DNA of 64,000 nucleotides from Tetrapyrgos nigripes (GCA_013368315.1 JAACJM010000038.1:1-64000); one strand, 5' to 3'; shown: positions 42,001 to 54,895, counted from the first letter of the stretch. Translations and numbers: made by a program. Notes: a model not told the origin generated them from the letters alone.

Positions 42001-45000
42001 ACGGTAAGGTACTCCTTGCGTTCTAAGGGCTTGAGAGTTGCTTGGACCATCTCAAAGGTGAGACTGTGGACGTCTATCATAGTTCTGTTGGGATCCTTGC
42101 AGACTCGAGGCGATTGGAGAAAATGTATAACCCAATTTGACGGACTTCGTTCCCACATGCTCTGGAGAGGACGCAACTCGACTTCGCCATTAGATAGGTC
42201 GACCCAATGTGTATAATCCTGGACAAAACGGAGAGGAAGATCGCCTTCGAAATTGTGGTGAGGAATGAGTTCGAAGACTTTGTCGTCACGAATAGCGCGT
42301 ATAACCAAATCCCCCTCTTCTCGCATGCCGAAAAATACCTGCATAGATACGGAGATCAATATGACAACTAACTCAGACAATATTGTACAACTCACTTGGT
42401 ACCCGTTAATAAGCGATCTGGTAGCGAATTCCATCCCTCTCAATTGAGCTGGTATTACGTCAAGGACCTTCTTCTATGAAGTGAAAGATACTTTAGCAAG
42501 GAAGAAAACAGAAAAAGGAGATCACTCACATCACCAAACGTCCTGATATACAACTCATGTTTGACAATCTCCATCGGTAATCGTCCCAAAGGCTTCCCAT
42601 TAACGAGCAATCTCCCTTTCAACAAATCCAAATGAACCATCTGCCCAACAGTACCCATTCCGGTCGTATCGCTCCCATTACTCCCAGCATCGGTGCGACA
42701 ATAAACCCAACGCTCGTCTGGATCAGTCATGTTTAACCAGCCGGTACCAGGTCGGTAACTTGTCCATATCTTCTTCAGAGCCTCATCTAAGCCCTCTTTA
42801 CCCACAGTCATCCCAATCCCGAATCCAGCAGCGTTGTCATTGATGAGAAACTTTAACCTCGCTTCTGCCGCATGGGCTAAGCGTTGGTCCCGCCGCAAAA
42901 GCTTCTTGAGGTCGGGAGACACATCGGACTTGTCTGAGTTGATATCATGAGGTGTGTTGTCGTGGACGAGAATGCCACAGCGAACGAATATAGCGACGTC
43001 TTCGACGGTGGAGAGAAGTGAGGGTAGATAGCCAGAACCAGTTCCTAATGAAGATGTGAGCAATAGACTTCAGTACACGTGGAAGCGGCGAATAATATTA
43101 TGATGGACAACAGAAAAGCACAGGTCAAAAACTGAAGGAAATGCCAGCTTACCATCTTCTTTACAATCATCCGCGTCAAACGTGCTCCTACAAACTGCAG
43201 CCATCTCACACACCTTCATCTGGAATGCTCTAACAAACACCTCTCCGATATCCTGCATCTTTCCGTCCAACTGCCCGATCCATTCCCAAACTACTCCTCT
43301 CGCGTTTCTCAAAAGCTCCAAACATCCATTCTGCACTTCCTCGTGAGGCGTCGATGCCAAAAGCCTTGCAACGATGTAAACGATTGTTCTCACAGTAACA
43401 ATCTCCTTCCAGTTACCCTGGACCTTCCTCAACAACATCCCAGTCTCATTCAGAACAATTTTACCAAAACCGAGTTGGTATAGTTCGGTATGCCATTCCA
43501 ATCCAGCTGTCTGTCTACATCCAGAGGAGGAGTCGACAGCAAAAGGACCGACTTGCCATATGAGCATTCTAACCAGTATTCCGACTTCTTCAGATGCCCA
43601 TGTCAACCCAGACCCAGTGGAATGTATCTCACGGATGAGGTTCATCCATTGAACGCGACCTCCTGCACGCAAGGTACCGAAAGCAGAGAATTCATGTAGA
43701 GACAATTCTGGTGGACAGTGGGACTGGCACGACAGTACTTGGTTGGATGTATGTGTTGTTTTGGAAATGGCGTATTGCAGCTTAGCTTGGGCGTATAACG
43801 ACGGCTTGGTAGTGTCGAGGTACAAAGTTCCGAACCTAGAAGTATCCGCTTCCTGGAAAATGTTTGACGGGGCAGCTTCTGAGTACAGCCACACTTTCTT
43901 CCTTCCATCCCATCCCTTCCACCTGTATCCGCTTGGTAAGCACACCTCGGCAGACGTGATGGGTAGCCTTTTCGTTCTGGAGTTGTATCCTCTAGCTGGC
44001 GGATTTGTAGACGCCAGAGTCAAAATTCCCAAATCATCTGCAGGCTGACAATACCCAGACAACTCATCACAAGTGCTCAACACAGCCGAAGGATGCTTTG
44101 AGCCGCTTCCCTTCGTCAACTCCTTCTGCATCTCTTCATTGGTTCCCATTTCGAAGAGAAGAAGGCAAGTACCAGCTCTCCATTTTGCGAACACTTTAGG
44201 TATGACCAACTCAAATACCACGCGTTTAACTTCGCCTTCGTCCTCGGGTAATGGCCACTCGTGTGTCGAGACTGCCAAACTTTCGACCTTGCGTTCGAGC
44301 GTGCATTTGGCGCAATTATAACCCAAGACCACGCGTCGACGTTTTGCTCCTCGGCCTCGATACTCGTAACGAGTGTGTTCCTCGTCATGAAGATGGTTCA
44401 TCTGCCCTATCCTCCTCAACAAGTCCGACCGTTCAGCCATCTTGTCTTGCAACTCTTTCAAGACGACCTTTCTGGCTGCATCCGCTTCCCTTTCAATCTG
44501 CCCTCGGAGATTATGCATCCCAGCAGTAACCCCGGCAGGGGAATCATAGAATTTCGAATAGAAAGACTGAGAAGAAGACTTGTCAGAGAAGACCGAAATC
44601 TCGTATTTGGCTTTGTGATGTCGCATCCGGATGTACTCGTCAATCTTCTTTAGACGAGCCAGATCGACAGCTTTACGGAGTAGTAAGTGACGGACGAGGG
44701 CCTTGCCTGTCTCGCCTTTATCGAGAGGAACCTCGGGATGATAGGACTGTAGAAGGGGGTATGCAGCACAAGCGAGTTTGTCGAGGGCAACCCAGATGTC
44801 CAAGAGGGTTAAAACCATCATAGATTGGTCTTCTGGGTTCGACAAGTACGCAGTGGTGGCGGAGGAAAAGTAAGTACGCATGCAAGTCCAAAGATGGGAT
44901 GAGGCAGTTTCCTTGTGTGCGATGTTGACGTTTGGTGAGAGATAGGGCTTGAGCCATGTCTCTAGTGCCCCACGACCGACGAGAACCTCAAAGTCGGATA

Positions 45001-46628
45001 ATGCAATGACGGTATCGTTGGTGAAAGCGTCTTTGAGTACGGATGAGCTCAGACGGCTAAAACCCCGCCCATTTTGAGCTTCATCAACGAGATCTCGTAA
45101 CCGACGATGCTCGGAGGGCGTAAACGTAGGAAGAGTGGTTGGTTGGGGAGCATTAGGGTTCAGAGCCATTGAAATGGCCAACGAGGAGTTCTCCAATCGC
45201 AGGTCGGTATCCAATTCGATATTGAGCTGGGGAGGGTTCCAGGGACATTCAATAACAGAAGGAGGTGTGATGTATTTCTGCTGGATTCTGGCCCAGCGAC
45301 TCTGCAGAGTTGAAGTAGTAGCGTCGAGGACGGAGTGGACATATGTGGTGAGGAACTCGGGGATGGAAGGGCCCATGAGAGCGAGCTTGGCGAGTCGGCG
45401 GGAGGTCTTGGCCTGCATGGTACGGAGAACGTCCGAGTCAAAGCTGGTGTCCCGATTTTGTTTGAGTGCGATGTCGAGGATGGAGGCGTGAAGCCACACC
45501 ATGAAAGATTTGTACATCCAATGGGTAGGTTTGGCTCCGTCGACTTGCATGGGTTGTTCTCCTTCACCTTCTTCGTAGTCGTAATCGGCGAACCTATTGC
45601 TCATCAAAGTCGTCTGCAACACAACTCTGAGCAGCAACCACACAGAAGACCGTCTCCACGGTTTATTATTCTTCCCTCCCTTTCCAACGGCATCGTCCCC
45701 AATTCGTTTCGTGATACGCTTGACCTTGGCAGATACCCCGGAACAACCCCGAAAGATACCAGTGAGAAGAGTGGTGATGTAGGTAGGGTCGACGGTGTCC
45801 TCGTTATCTACAACATTTAACGATGTCTTCCTCTCCCTAACACTCTCGTCGAAGAAAGGCTCATTGTTCATATCCGCTAGGAAGTTGGCCAACTCGTTCA
45901 CAAAGTCATCGTGATCGAACGGACCCTTGTCTATTTCGATAGCGGGACCTGGGTAAGAACAAACGAGCTTGCCAGAGACGGAGAGAACCTTGGAGGCAGG
46001 CGGGGAGAGTTCGAAGGATTCAAAGACGACTTTGATATCTTTGGGTCCATTGGGGTTGTTTGCGTGCCTGGGGCGCTCGAAGACGTGGAGGACAACGCCA
46101 GCGTTTTGGGCGCGAATGAAGAGGGCAACAGTGTCTATTTTAAAGGGAAAGAACGCGTCAGAATACGAAAGTCGAGTCATTAGAGAGTCAAGAAAGGTGA
46201 GAATGGTAGTGTTGAGATCGATTTAAAGAAAGGATGGTGGGAGGCTAAATCGACGTAAGGCGAAGAAACTCACCACCTGGGAGCAAGTCACTAAGAATAC
46301 GTTTCAGTTCCTTCTGGTCCATAGTATCTGCTTTCTGCGTAGTCTTGAAGTTACCCAATGTCCTTGTGAGAGGATGCCACTTCTGATAACCCGGGCTAGC
46401 AGATCCAAGTTTCGTTCGAAAGTCGCGGGCGCTATCTGCGACTATTCCAGCTAGTGCGAAGTCAAACTCAGTACACTGGTCAAACTCCTGGGTAAATAGA
46501 ACAGAGAAGGAGTCAGTGGATCGATAAGAAGATAAAAAGCCTGACGAAACACGTACTGCTGGGAGCTTGGGAGGTAAAAAAACATGGTGGATTGCATATT
46601 CCACCTGTGGGCGCGTATAACGCGACAT
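36085..46628 (-). CDS. Giant DUF6606/DUF3638/DUF3645 protein (about 3,100 aa)
   Basis: ATG at 46628 starts YTRPQVEYAIHHVFLPPKLP, the typical DUF6606 opening; the first exon is 72 bp and its 69-bp intron joins to EFDQCTEFDFALAGIV. The main coding blocks lie at about 46.1-43.2, 43.0-42.5, 42.3-39.7, 39.6-37.7, 37.6-36.8 and 36.7-36.1 kb, with short introns between. The DUF3638 part has a Walker A-like MGEGKSSVIVPLVAAAL (39.5 kb). The DUF3645 part has CLVYLDDAHTRGTDLKLP (37.8 kb), so the pair resembles the nucleotide-binding and DExH motifs of helicase-like ATPases. The C-terminus reads GRIVHGRLLTADDFDY, stop 36085-36087. The family is conserved through fungi and often labelled a ubiquitin-hydrolase-like protein; its role is not established. 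One intron near 36.75 kb is a long poly-T tract. No disabling change was seen. Confidence 0.88.
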
Positions 46629-47567
46629 GGTGGGCCTTTAGACGCGTTGGTAAGTCTAGCGTAGTGAAAATGGTGGATATGCCAGGTTGTTGTTGGAAGA
46701 AAGGCGGAACAAGCGTATTATTGCTTTGTCGCGAAAAGGTGTGACAAACCCTGGAGTCACAAACACGTTCACGTGAGTGGAACTGTCGCGACGAGCCAGT
46801 AGGTCCAGCGTCTTCAAGCGCATTCTGAGGCTCTGAGGACATGGAGAAAGTGGACGAGATGGAAATGTGGATGACAGCTGCAATTGAAAGATCTGCAATG
46901 GCGTATCAGTCTATCAGATGATGTCTGTTCCCAGACCTGCCAAACTCGTGCCAGTACGTACCCAATACGTACCTTCCTCGATCCTCGATGCCTTGGAACG
47001 GTCTTTGGGCCATTTTTTCCGTGGATCTGGGGTAATTGATATAAACACACAGGAGTGTTGCAAATCCTCGAAATGGATTGTCGAATAATGTGGTGAGTTA
47101 GGCAGCTACATCGATACAGGCACTAATGTATGGTTGTACATTACAAAATGATACCAATCATTGAAAAGGGAGTCGTGAATGTGTGTACCGCTCATCCAAT
47201 GTATGAGATAGATGACGACCTTGAGCCAAGGCAACATAATCTCAGACGAGGATGTAATGCAAGTAGGGATCTATGATCATCGGTAGTTGATTGTTGAGAG
47301 TAAGAATGCGTTAATCTGGGTAAACGGAGGGGAGATGAAAGAGACAGATGAAAGAATACAGATAATGCAGAATGAGCGGCAAAATACATGTTGAAGATGA
47401 GGCATTTGTGTGATTGCTCGTTAAGAATGGTGGATGAAGATACATGTAGAGGAGAGATGTACACGTAGATGTTGTGAGAGGTGCACGTAGGAAATGGATA
47501 AACCTGAAGACTTCTCGTCCAAATATGGAAGAGGTGTTTTCGCCGTGACGATAAATACAAAAGGCAG
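46629..47567. other. Upstream region of the DUF3638 gene
   Basis: A minus-strand ATG near 47009 (MAQRPFQGIEDRGR) followed by a GTACGT donor could be a small upstream exon or separate gene, but no continuing frame is convincing. Tandem GTACGT/GTACGTA motifs occur near 46950-46975. Nothing else is supported. Confidence 0.35.
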
Positions 47568-48161
47568 TCACTGTGAAGCCTTTTCGTGGTTGGACGATGA
47601 ACCAGCATCGATGGAGGAGTCCCCCACTGACAGTTCGGAATCTGATGGAGGGTATTCTGGTGAAAAAAACCCTATCTTCGATCTTCTCTGCTTCGGCTGG
47701 TAACCATGGATGTTTACCCTGTGATTATATATAGAGGTACGATTCGTTGCTGAGAAATCACAGCTCGGGCATGAGAGCATTTCCTTCGTACTGTGTAAAT
47801 GAGTCACATAAGACGAGCAGCAAAACGAATAAAAAAGAAATGACTCACTGCGTCCTGATGTGATTTTGTAGATTACTCTTTTGTCCCGTTTTATGGCCGC
47901 AAATTGGGCAATGGAATCTGCTGTAATCAGCGTCATATAAGGTCAGATTGACTCGGAGTAGAAAGATGCAGAAAAGAACAGAACTCACACATTGGTATGG
48001 ACGTTGTTGTGATGACGCTGTAAATCGGCTTTACGCGTAAAGGGCTGAGCGCCTCGCGTACAGCCTTCCACTTCGCAGATGAATTGCTAAAACAAGCGTT
48101 AGAAGATCAGAATAAGAAAAGTATAACAAACACTCACTTTGACCTTAGATGCTCTCGGCAT
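47568..48161 (-). CDS. C2H2 zinc-finger protein 1
   Basis: ATG at 48161 (MPRASKVK), a short first exon, then fingers in separate exons: FICEVEGCTRGAQPFTRKAD with LQRHHNNVH (C-x4-C..H-x4-H type), FHCPICGHKTGQKSNLQNH with IRTH (C-x2-C..H-x3-H), and LSCPSCDFSATNRTSIYNHR with VNIH. The four exons join in phase through introns of 53-65 bp. The C-terminal tail is short, acidic and Ser-rich (SDSELSVGDSSIDAGSS), stop 47568. It is a paralogue of the gene at 52297 (same MxRxS start, finger order and intron positions) and probably of the one starting at 63910. Such small three-finger proteins are likely DNA-binding regulators; targets are unknown. Confidence 0.75.
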
Positions 48162-49369
48162 TTAGTATCTTGGGAATGGATCAGGAAATGTATGTGATAA
48201 TGGGCTGCGAGAACGGGGGGCGGAGCTGAAGCAATACCATCTCGCCTTGTATTTTATAGATACAGTGGAGGGACGATTGGAGAAGAGCCGATACTAAGCC
48301 GTCGTTTTTGCCTTTCCCAGAAGTGCATTGATTTCGATTAGGTGAGTAAACATAGACATACTTACAATCCCTTCCAGAATTACTTTGTTTGGAAGGACCT
48401 TTGTATCCGGATCGCCAACGCGCCCAGAAGACCTATAAAAAGTGACCATGATGACTGTCAGCGAATGCTCATGCCCTTTAAATTGTTCCCTGACTTATGT
48501 CTTCCCAGCGAATGAGTTCGCGACTCCGTCGATCTCGTCCCAGCACCTCGATAGTCCACTTCTTGGCTTGGTCCCATCCTCCACTCTCGACGGGGCCCGG
48601 ATCCAAGCCATGGGCCTGCTACCATTGCTTTCCCAAATCCTTTATATGTTGACTTGATGTTCCTTTGTTCTGCAGAACGCTATTCGGCGTTGACCGGACG
48701 TTGACTGAGATTACCAAGTGACTTCTTAAGGCGAAAACCATCAACTTCTTCATATGGCCCACGCCCGACCTACAAAGCAAATCATCAGCATTAACTATGC
48801 CATAGTAATGGAGATATCATTTACAAGAAGTCGACTATGCAGTTGCTATGTAGTCCCTAAGGATCCTGATGCGTATGGGGAAGTACATTTCGTTTCCAAC
48901 GCACGGTTCACTACATCAGAAAAGCTGAGCTGCCTATAGTCAAAATTGTCAGTAATCTATCCGCAAGACAGAAGGGTTGTCGCACTGCTGAGCCTTGCAT
49001 GAGGAAGATTCTGGAGGCGCCTTCAAGCTGTCCATATCCCGAGAGCTTCGGCGCATCTCAAATCCTTCAGCATCCCTTGTCTCAAATAAGTACGTCTGTA
49101 CGTACTCGGTTTTGATTATTCCGCAGACCTGGCCATGGACATCATTATTGGATCCTCTTGAGCATTTTTCTTCAAAGGGAAGATCGGAGTTACAGCTAGA
49201 TACAGTGGTAGTTGTCGTCGGAGTCATCGGAGCCGATGTCAAACACGGTCGCGATTTGGTCCGAGTCGCGCTTGCTGAAGTTGTTAGCTTGCGACTCTCT
49301 CTGTCTTCCTCAGCTGCAGCCCATCTGGTGCTTGCCTCTTACACCCGTCATTTCAACCTTCCTTCTCTT
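48162..49369. other. Intergenic region upstream of C2H2 gene 1
   Basis: No gene is supported. Short ORFs at 48442-48657 and 48754-48939 (plus) lack motifs. The first 150 bp should hold the promoter of the minus-strand C2H2 gene. Confidence 0.35.
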
Positions 49370-49560
49370 TTTACTAGTTGCTTCTGCGGCTCAACTCCCA
49401 ACCGTCTCGTTGTACCTCATTCCTCTGGAAACCCCTGCTCTCATCAACGTACATCCTGCCAACACCCATGTCTTCTTCTCTGCCATCCAGGTCCTTGTCC
49501 ACCATGTAAAGTCACATCTAAAACCAAATCTCAGCAAAAACTAAAATGCACCTCAAAATG
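49370..49560 (+). pseudogene. NF-X1-type zinc-finger relic
   Basis: The plus-strand reading SCFCGSTPNRLVVPHSSGNP, CSHQRTSCQHPCLLLCHPGP, CPPCK matches the NF-X1/FAP1 pattern of repeated Cys-His knuckles (CHPGPCPPC is diagnostic). Only about one repeat and the preceding CFCG segment survive. No upstream RING or downstream repeats can be followed in frame, so this is a fragment, not a gene. Confidence 0.5.
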
Positions 49561-50977
49561 CGCAGTGGTAGCGGTGGTAGTGGGAGAGGTGGACTTGGAA
49601 GAGATGTATATAATGACAAGCTGTTTGCGTTTCGTATCCCAACCCCAACTTATCCACATACCCTCGTCAGCTTAGTACCAACATCCACACGCACATAGTC
49701 TCCACCTCTCCTTGGCGTAGTGGTAGCCCTGCCAGTAACGTCTACATCTACTACTTCTGCTACGACTCCGAATAGAAGACGGACGTCTGTCGTTGGAGGT
49801 ACGGCTGCAACTGGTGCCAGCGCTGATGCTGGACGTACATCTGGGCTGGTGCGTCCCTCACCGTGTACCAGAGGCAGCGGTACCAACACCAAGTGGATTA
49901 GATGAATCCGTGCCGGATAATTGGGAAGATGAGGCGTGATTAGGAAGGCCTTGGAGGGATTGACTGGCTTCTGCTCAGAGTTCGCGCAACGGGAAAGCGG
50001 ACTGATGTCCGTGGTGTTTAAATGACTGTCATGTCCAGCTGGAGGTAGACAGATTGGTCTTTGAACCGGTTTCATGCCGACTGACTCGACATTGTGTTGT
50101 ACAAATGATATTTCCTGCAAGCTTTTCCCTCCATGTTGCAGATCAGTGCCGCTAATCGGCGTATATCATTGCTTCAAGTATGTGACAGAAATACAGCACA
50201 GAATGAAATTAGATCTTTAAAACTCCAAACTCTTGCTGTTGGACGGCTCTAGATCTGCAGTCCTGCCTCTCCAACAACAACAACTCACACCGGCACATTC
50301 ACGAGTCTACCGTTACTGCCCTTCTCACCAAAGCCAAGATGTAATACGCTTTCGTCTCCTCTTCCTCCTTCGCCAACATGAGTCAAAATGTTCTCCAATT
50401 CTTCAATGCCTCCAATATCCCTGAGTCTCTGAGCCTGCTTGCAGGAATTCGTTTGTCCGGTTGACGGGTGAGCATTCGCGTCCAAGACGAAACTCATGTT
50501 ACACTATGCTTCGTGAGTTTAGGACTCAACGTTCATTCTCTCAGCCGCTGTGCCACTGGGTGCGTCAGATGCCTCCACTGCGGGTACACTGGCTTACCGA
50601 GCACCCTCAAAAGACACATGACTGTGAATCAGTTCATTTATTCTACCTTGTTTTCGATTCATATTCTGACAATTGTTAATTGCTCTATACGTAGTTCTAG
50701 GCAGGACATGCGTACCATGAACGCGCACAGAAGGGCTCGTCTGCTCGTCGTCGCAGAGTCAGGACAGATTCCTTGACTGCCAGCCTACTCCAGGTTAACC
50801 TTTCTTGAAAATGTGTAGTTCTAGACTTTTCCTCATTGCCTCGACTGCCATGGTTCTCAGAGTCTCTGGTCCAAATTATCTCTAGTTTCTACCGACTATA
50901 CACGAATATGCATGATTGTACATTAGATATTCTTTAGAACATACTAACACTGTTGTCTATGGTGTCTCCAAGCCACA
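49561..50977. other. Intergenic region with a possible lone C2H2 exon
   Basis: At 50545-50620 the plus strand reads CVRCLHCGYTGLPSTLKRHM, preceded by a plausible acceptor CTCTCAG and followed by GTGAATCAG. It could be one exon of a small zinc-finger gene, but no complete model could be built. The ORF at 49720-49905 is Thr/Ser-rich low complexity. Confidence 0.3.
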
Positions 50978-52297
50978 TCACCGATGCTTAAGTAGAAATA
51001 AAAAATACAAAGTCCCGAAGAATGAAGATGTCCGACTGATGATGGTGAAAATTAAAATGTCCGTGTAAGAAGTTTGTAAGGGGCAATCCAATACCAGAAC
51101 ATTGGCTTGGGTGACATTAGAAAGACATGGTGTTGAGCCAATCTCGGCATTCTTCCAACGGAAGAATAGCGGGTGCACTCGTGACATCCAAGAACTGGGT
51201 AGTCCATCGTTCGCCAGGTAATTCGTATCATAAATATTAGGATAGGGAGCAAGGAATTGGGCCAGGTAGTGGTCCAGGTCAGCTTGAGGGACGACATTGC
51301 TAATGTCGTTATCTGCGGCATCGAAAGCGTCCAACTCTGCAGGTGCAGCTGCAGGATGTATATGGGATGCCATGACGTGCTCAGCGTGTGTGGATTGGGA
51401 TAAGACTGTGTGAACTGCCCGAATTCGGCTCGTGAGGGTAACGGGTCATTGATGAGAGGAGGGGGAGGAGCATAGAAGCTGCCTTCGTTGGTATCACTGT
51501 ACCATCCCAGGATGGTACCTTCGGCAGGTAATTGCATCCCCGGACTGAGGGTAGCAATCGCAGTAAAACCTTCGTCGTAAGGCAAGGGTTCAGGGGCAAT
51601 GTCGGAATGCAAAGGGTAGGACGCGGAGACAGGTACATCGTAGACGTTTCCAGTGTAAGCACCAGAGGGTAAGGGGTATTGAAATTGGTTAGGATTAGCA
51701 GGATCGTTGGCGTGGTCATGAGGCTGAAGCTGAAGTAAGGACTGAGAACTAGCTGCCGGAAGCAATGGGATGGTGGACTCGGGCAAGTTTGGTACAACGG
51801 TCTCCTCTTCGTTTGAGTCCCTCTGCTGTTGCCGATAATCATGGATTTTCACCCTATGCTTGTAGATAGAAGGCTTGCTGACTGCTGAAAAGTCGCAGCT
51901 CGGACACTTGAGCTTCTTCCCGGTACTTGATTCAGCACGGAAGACTATCAATAGCAGAACAATCAAAGACGAAGACGCGACTCACTGCCTATTGATGTGA
52001 TTCTCAAGATTACTCTCTTGACCAGTCTTGTGAGGACAATAAGGACATTGGTACGGTTTCCTACGGGTGTCATGCAGAATATGAGTGTCCACGATGACGA
52101 GATTATAGACAGTCCTCACTCCTTAGAATGTACGTTGGCGTAATGGCGCTCTACGTCGGTTCTACGCGTGAATGGCTTACTGCCTCGCTTGCACCCTCCA
52201 TATTCACAGATAAATCCCTAAAGATGTGCGTCAAAAGGACATCGAGACAAAACAAGTATATGCCACCACTCACTTTCGACTCGGATACTCTAACCAT
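50978..52297 (-). CDS. C2H2 zinc-finger protein 2 (paralogue of gene 1)
   Basis: ATG at 52297 (MVRVSESK), then three finger exons: GFICEYGGCKRGSKPFTRRT with DVERHYANVH, YQCPYCPHKTGQESNLENHI with NRH, and LKCPSCDFSAVSKPSIYKHR with VKIH. Exon borders and phases match gene 1. Unlike gene 1 it has a long low-complexity tail rich in Pro, Gln, Asp and Ser (51.1-51.8 kb), resembling a transcription-activation region. The frame that carries the tail as far as QFTQSYPNPHT and the frame with AFDAADNDISNVVPQADLDH and LAQFLAPYPNIYD differ, so an unseen intron or a frameshift lies near 51350-51420. The end is therefore uncertain (50978 or 51052). Confidence 0.65.
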
Positions 52298-53789
52298 TTT
52301 GATTTTTTCGGTAAAGGAGTGAATAGAGCTGGGAAGGCTTGGAGAAGACGGGGGGCCGATTTCAACAGCATTTCGCGTTTCGTTTTATAGATCTCCCCGG
52401 GGGACGATTGCTCGATGTCCATTTCGATGAACATCAACTTGACAGAGTCGTTTCTTCCTTTTCTGGCCATCTTGACAGCAATTTCTTCGATGCGGTGGGC
52501 GAACAAACATAAGTATACGAGCAATCGTCCTGGACTCCTGCTTTAAAAGATATTACGTTTGTGGTCAATCAACGGCAGCGTAAAAGAACAAGGTCACCTA
52601 CACGACGAATTTACCGATGCCAGGGTTTATTCCTCGCCTTCACAGGACAGACACATACCCATTCCCAAGGAGTTTTCCCTTCCTAAGCACGTAAAGACCC
52701 CCAGTCGCCTCACAATCGCAGAAATAATCGAGTCATTCGCTCCCCCCAATCTTCCCGAAGCAGGATTCATTGGTCGGTGTGCATTGCTTTCTGTCGTTGC
52801 TTTGTTCTAAAACAAGGACTTGCTCGGCATCGACCGAGCTAGCACTGTCGCACAGCTGTATTGACATCCGGGTGCAGAGGCCATCCTGTTACGTTAATGA
52901 CGTCGCCGATACACTGATCCAGAAGAACTCCCTGAAATACTCAAGATCTTCGCAAGAAACTGCAAGTATTCTATCATTTAGCTCAACATTCTACTCATCT
53001 TTGCAAGGTAAAGCAGTGGCTCGATGCCAGGGGTCGGACTTCCTTCACAGTCGAGCTCAAAATTTCCTGTATCTGGCAGACTGTGTGTATTGGAAGCCTC
53101 CTGGCCAGCACTCGATAGGCTACGCCTGTAAAAGTTGATGAGAGCCCTCAGTTATAGGTTGCATGTATGACAGAAATCGCAACCTATCGAGTTATTTCCA
53201 AAGGACAAGTTAAGGACAAGAGCAAGATGTTCGGACAATGTGATGCGTCAACGTGTCAACAGTCAAAAGCCAGCGTTGGCGAAAGGACCTTAGCAGACTA
53301 CGCAAAATTAACGCAACAGGATTGAATGGAAATGTTGTAGTCCCTTCAAAGATTCCTTTGACCTTCCGGGGCGGATGGGATCTGGCGTTTAGAGAGTAGC
53401 CTGGAAGCGTTGAAAATCTTGGACCTTGAATGTGCAATCGCAAAAGAGGATCAATAAAACAAAAGGTGGGTTCTAAAACGCTTTGTACACATCATTCTCT
53501 GGTCTACTGAGCGGTATGAAAGGGCAAAAATCTAATTGGTTTTTCAGTTTTATTGTCAGAAAACCTTCAAGGCATCACATTTCAGGTCGTACCTTTGCCT
53601 CAGTTATGTACAGCTGGATATCCATGCAGAAGGCAATCTGAGCTGGGACATTGACCAAAGGTTGGATGGTGAGAGTAAGAAAGTTATCCCGTTCCGTGAG
53701 AACGAGAGTCTCTTTCTCGAACCATCATCTCGCAAAAGTAATATTTATTACTCTCGGAACAGGCTTGAACAGCTCTGAACTTATCTTAA
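52298..53789. other. Intergenic region, possible gene relic
   Basis: The ORF at 52559-52810 (plus; YSSPSQDRHIPIPKEFSLPK then TPSRLTIAEIIESFAPP) looks protein-like but matches nothing I recognise and has no extension. No other feature is seen. The region also holds the promoter of C2H2 gene 2 on its left edge. Confidence 0.35.
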
Positions 53790-54895
53790 ATGGGCAAGAA
53801 GAATGGAGACTTTCTACAATCTTCACGAAGCAAACGTGGTCGAGGAGGACGCGCCAGAGGTGCTTCAACTTGAAGAGGTCTTACCCAGAGGATAGCTAGG
53901 AATCTCAGCGACTGAAGGCTAGTCCCTGCTGACGAACTGCGAATCGAAGTTCGTATTGCGATGTGGGTGAGTACTTTGCTGCGGCACTCAAGGAGGTCAA
54001 GGATTGAAGATAATGCTAGGATTTTAATCACTGCGATCCACGACGTTACTCAGGCAAAAAGCTTGCTCTTCTAGGTCTCATCATGATCAAGGAATTCAAA
54101 GTGGGACAGTATCGTTTTAGAGGCACCATTACATCGTCGTGAGCATCAAGCTATGTTACCTTGTTCGCATCTTCGGCAAACTACCTTCACCATTTTCGTT
54201 CTCGGTCATTTTCTTGTAATGCTTCTCTAAGGGATACTCACTAACGATGTGTTTTAGACCCAATGGAACTGCAGTTATTAGCCCGGCTGACCGCGATATC
54301 TTCCCCAAAGGTGGATTAGCTGTCGTAGAGCGTCCCTGGGCACGTCCGGATGACGTCTCTGGGGAAAAATTGCCAGTTCTTGCGAAAAAATTATGTGTGT
54401 TGGCCTTGGATTTCTTCGTCCACTTGCCGCCGTACTAATTCATTTTTCTCTAGTACTATACCTCATCGCTCCGACTATGGCAAACCGTGGTGACTGAACT
54501 ATGTCGGGGCACTCGCTGCAGCGGTTTACATCACTGGCTTTGACGCCTACGCTGAGAAATTTCTTGCTGGGTCGTTTTAGACAGGCAATCGGTGGGTATT
54601 GATTGACTTCTAAGGAGACACCCGAGCTCAATTCCCTTACTTCCAGTATACTTATTGAGTTATACAGAAAATGCAATTCCTCAGCAGAGCTTAGCACGAC
54701 CCAAGATAGGATCATCGCAGAATTGGACGGTAGCTGGGAGGAATCGAGGAAGGAGAAAGGTTCGTGTTTGTGCACCTTACATTCATGTCATACCTAACTC
54801 TCCACCAGAAATGCACTGAGACGCGGGTAACATCGTTGACGGTGAAGATCTGTTATTTTCAAATCCCAATCATCAGCCTTCGGAAGAGGATAGTG
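53790..54895 (+). pseudogene. TSR3: TSR3 pseudogene (18S rRNA aminocarboxypropyltransferase)
   Basis: Plus strand from ATG 53790 (GKKNGDFLQSSRSKRGRGGR). After a frame change come VRIAM-W, DFNHCDPRRYSGKKLALLGL across an intron at 53967-54022, FKVGQYRFRGTI, then after a second intron PNGTAVISPADRDIFPKGGL and AVVERPWARPDDVSGEKLP. YGKPW*LNYVGALAAAVYIT and GFDAYAEKFLAG follow, where the family has Arg at the stop (CGA to TGA, near 54490). The C-terminus shows TTQDRIIAELDGSWEESRKE and GEDLLFSNPNHQPSEED. TSR3 adds the aminocarboxypropyl group to a hypermodified pseudouridine of 18S rRNA and is essentially universal, so a working copy should exist elsewhere. Internal stop, shifts and missing segments show this copy is dead. 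Confidence 0.78.

Noticed and set aside
49712..49785. tRNA-like A-box (TTGGCGTAGTGGTA)
   Set aside because: No acceptor stem, anticodon arm or B-box at the right distance; the match is limited to one box.
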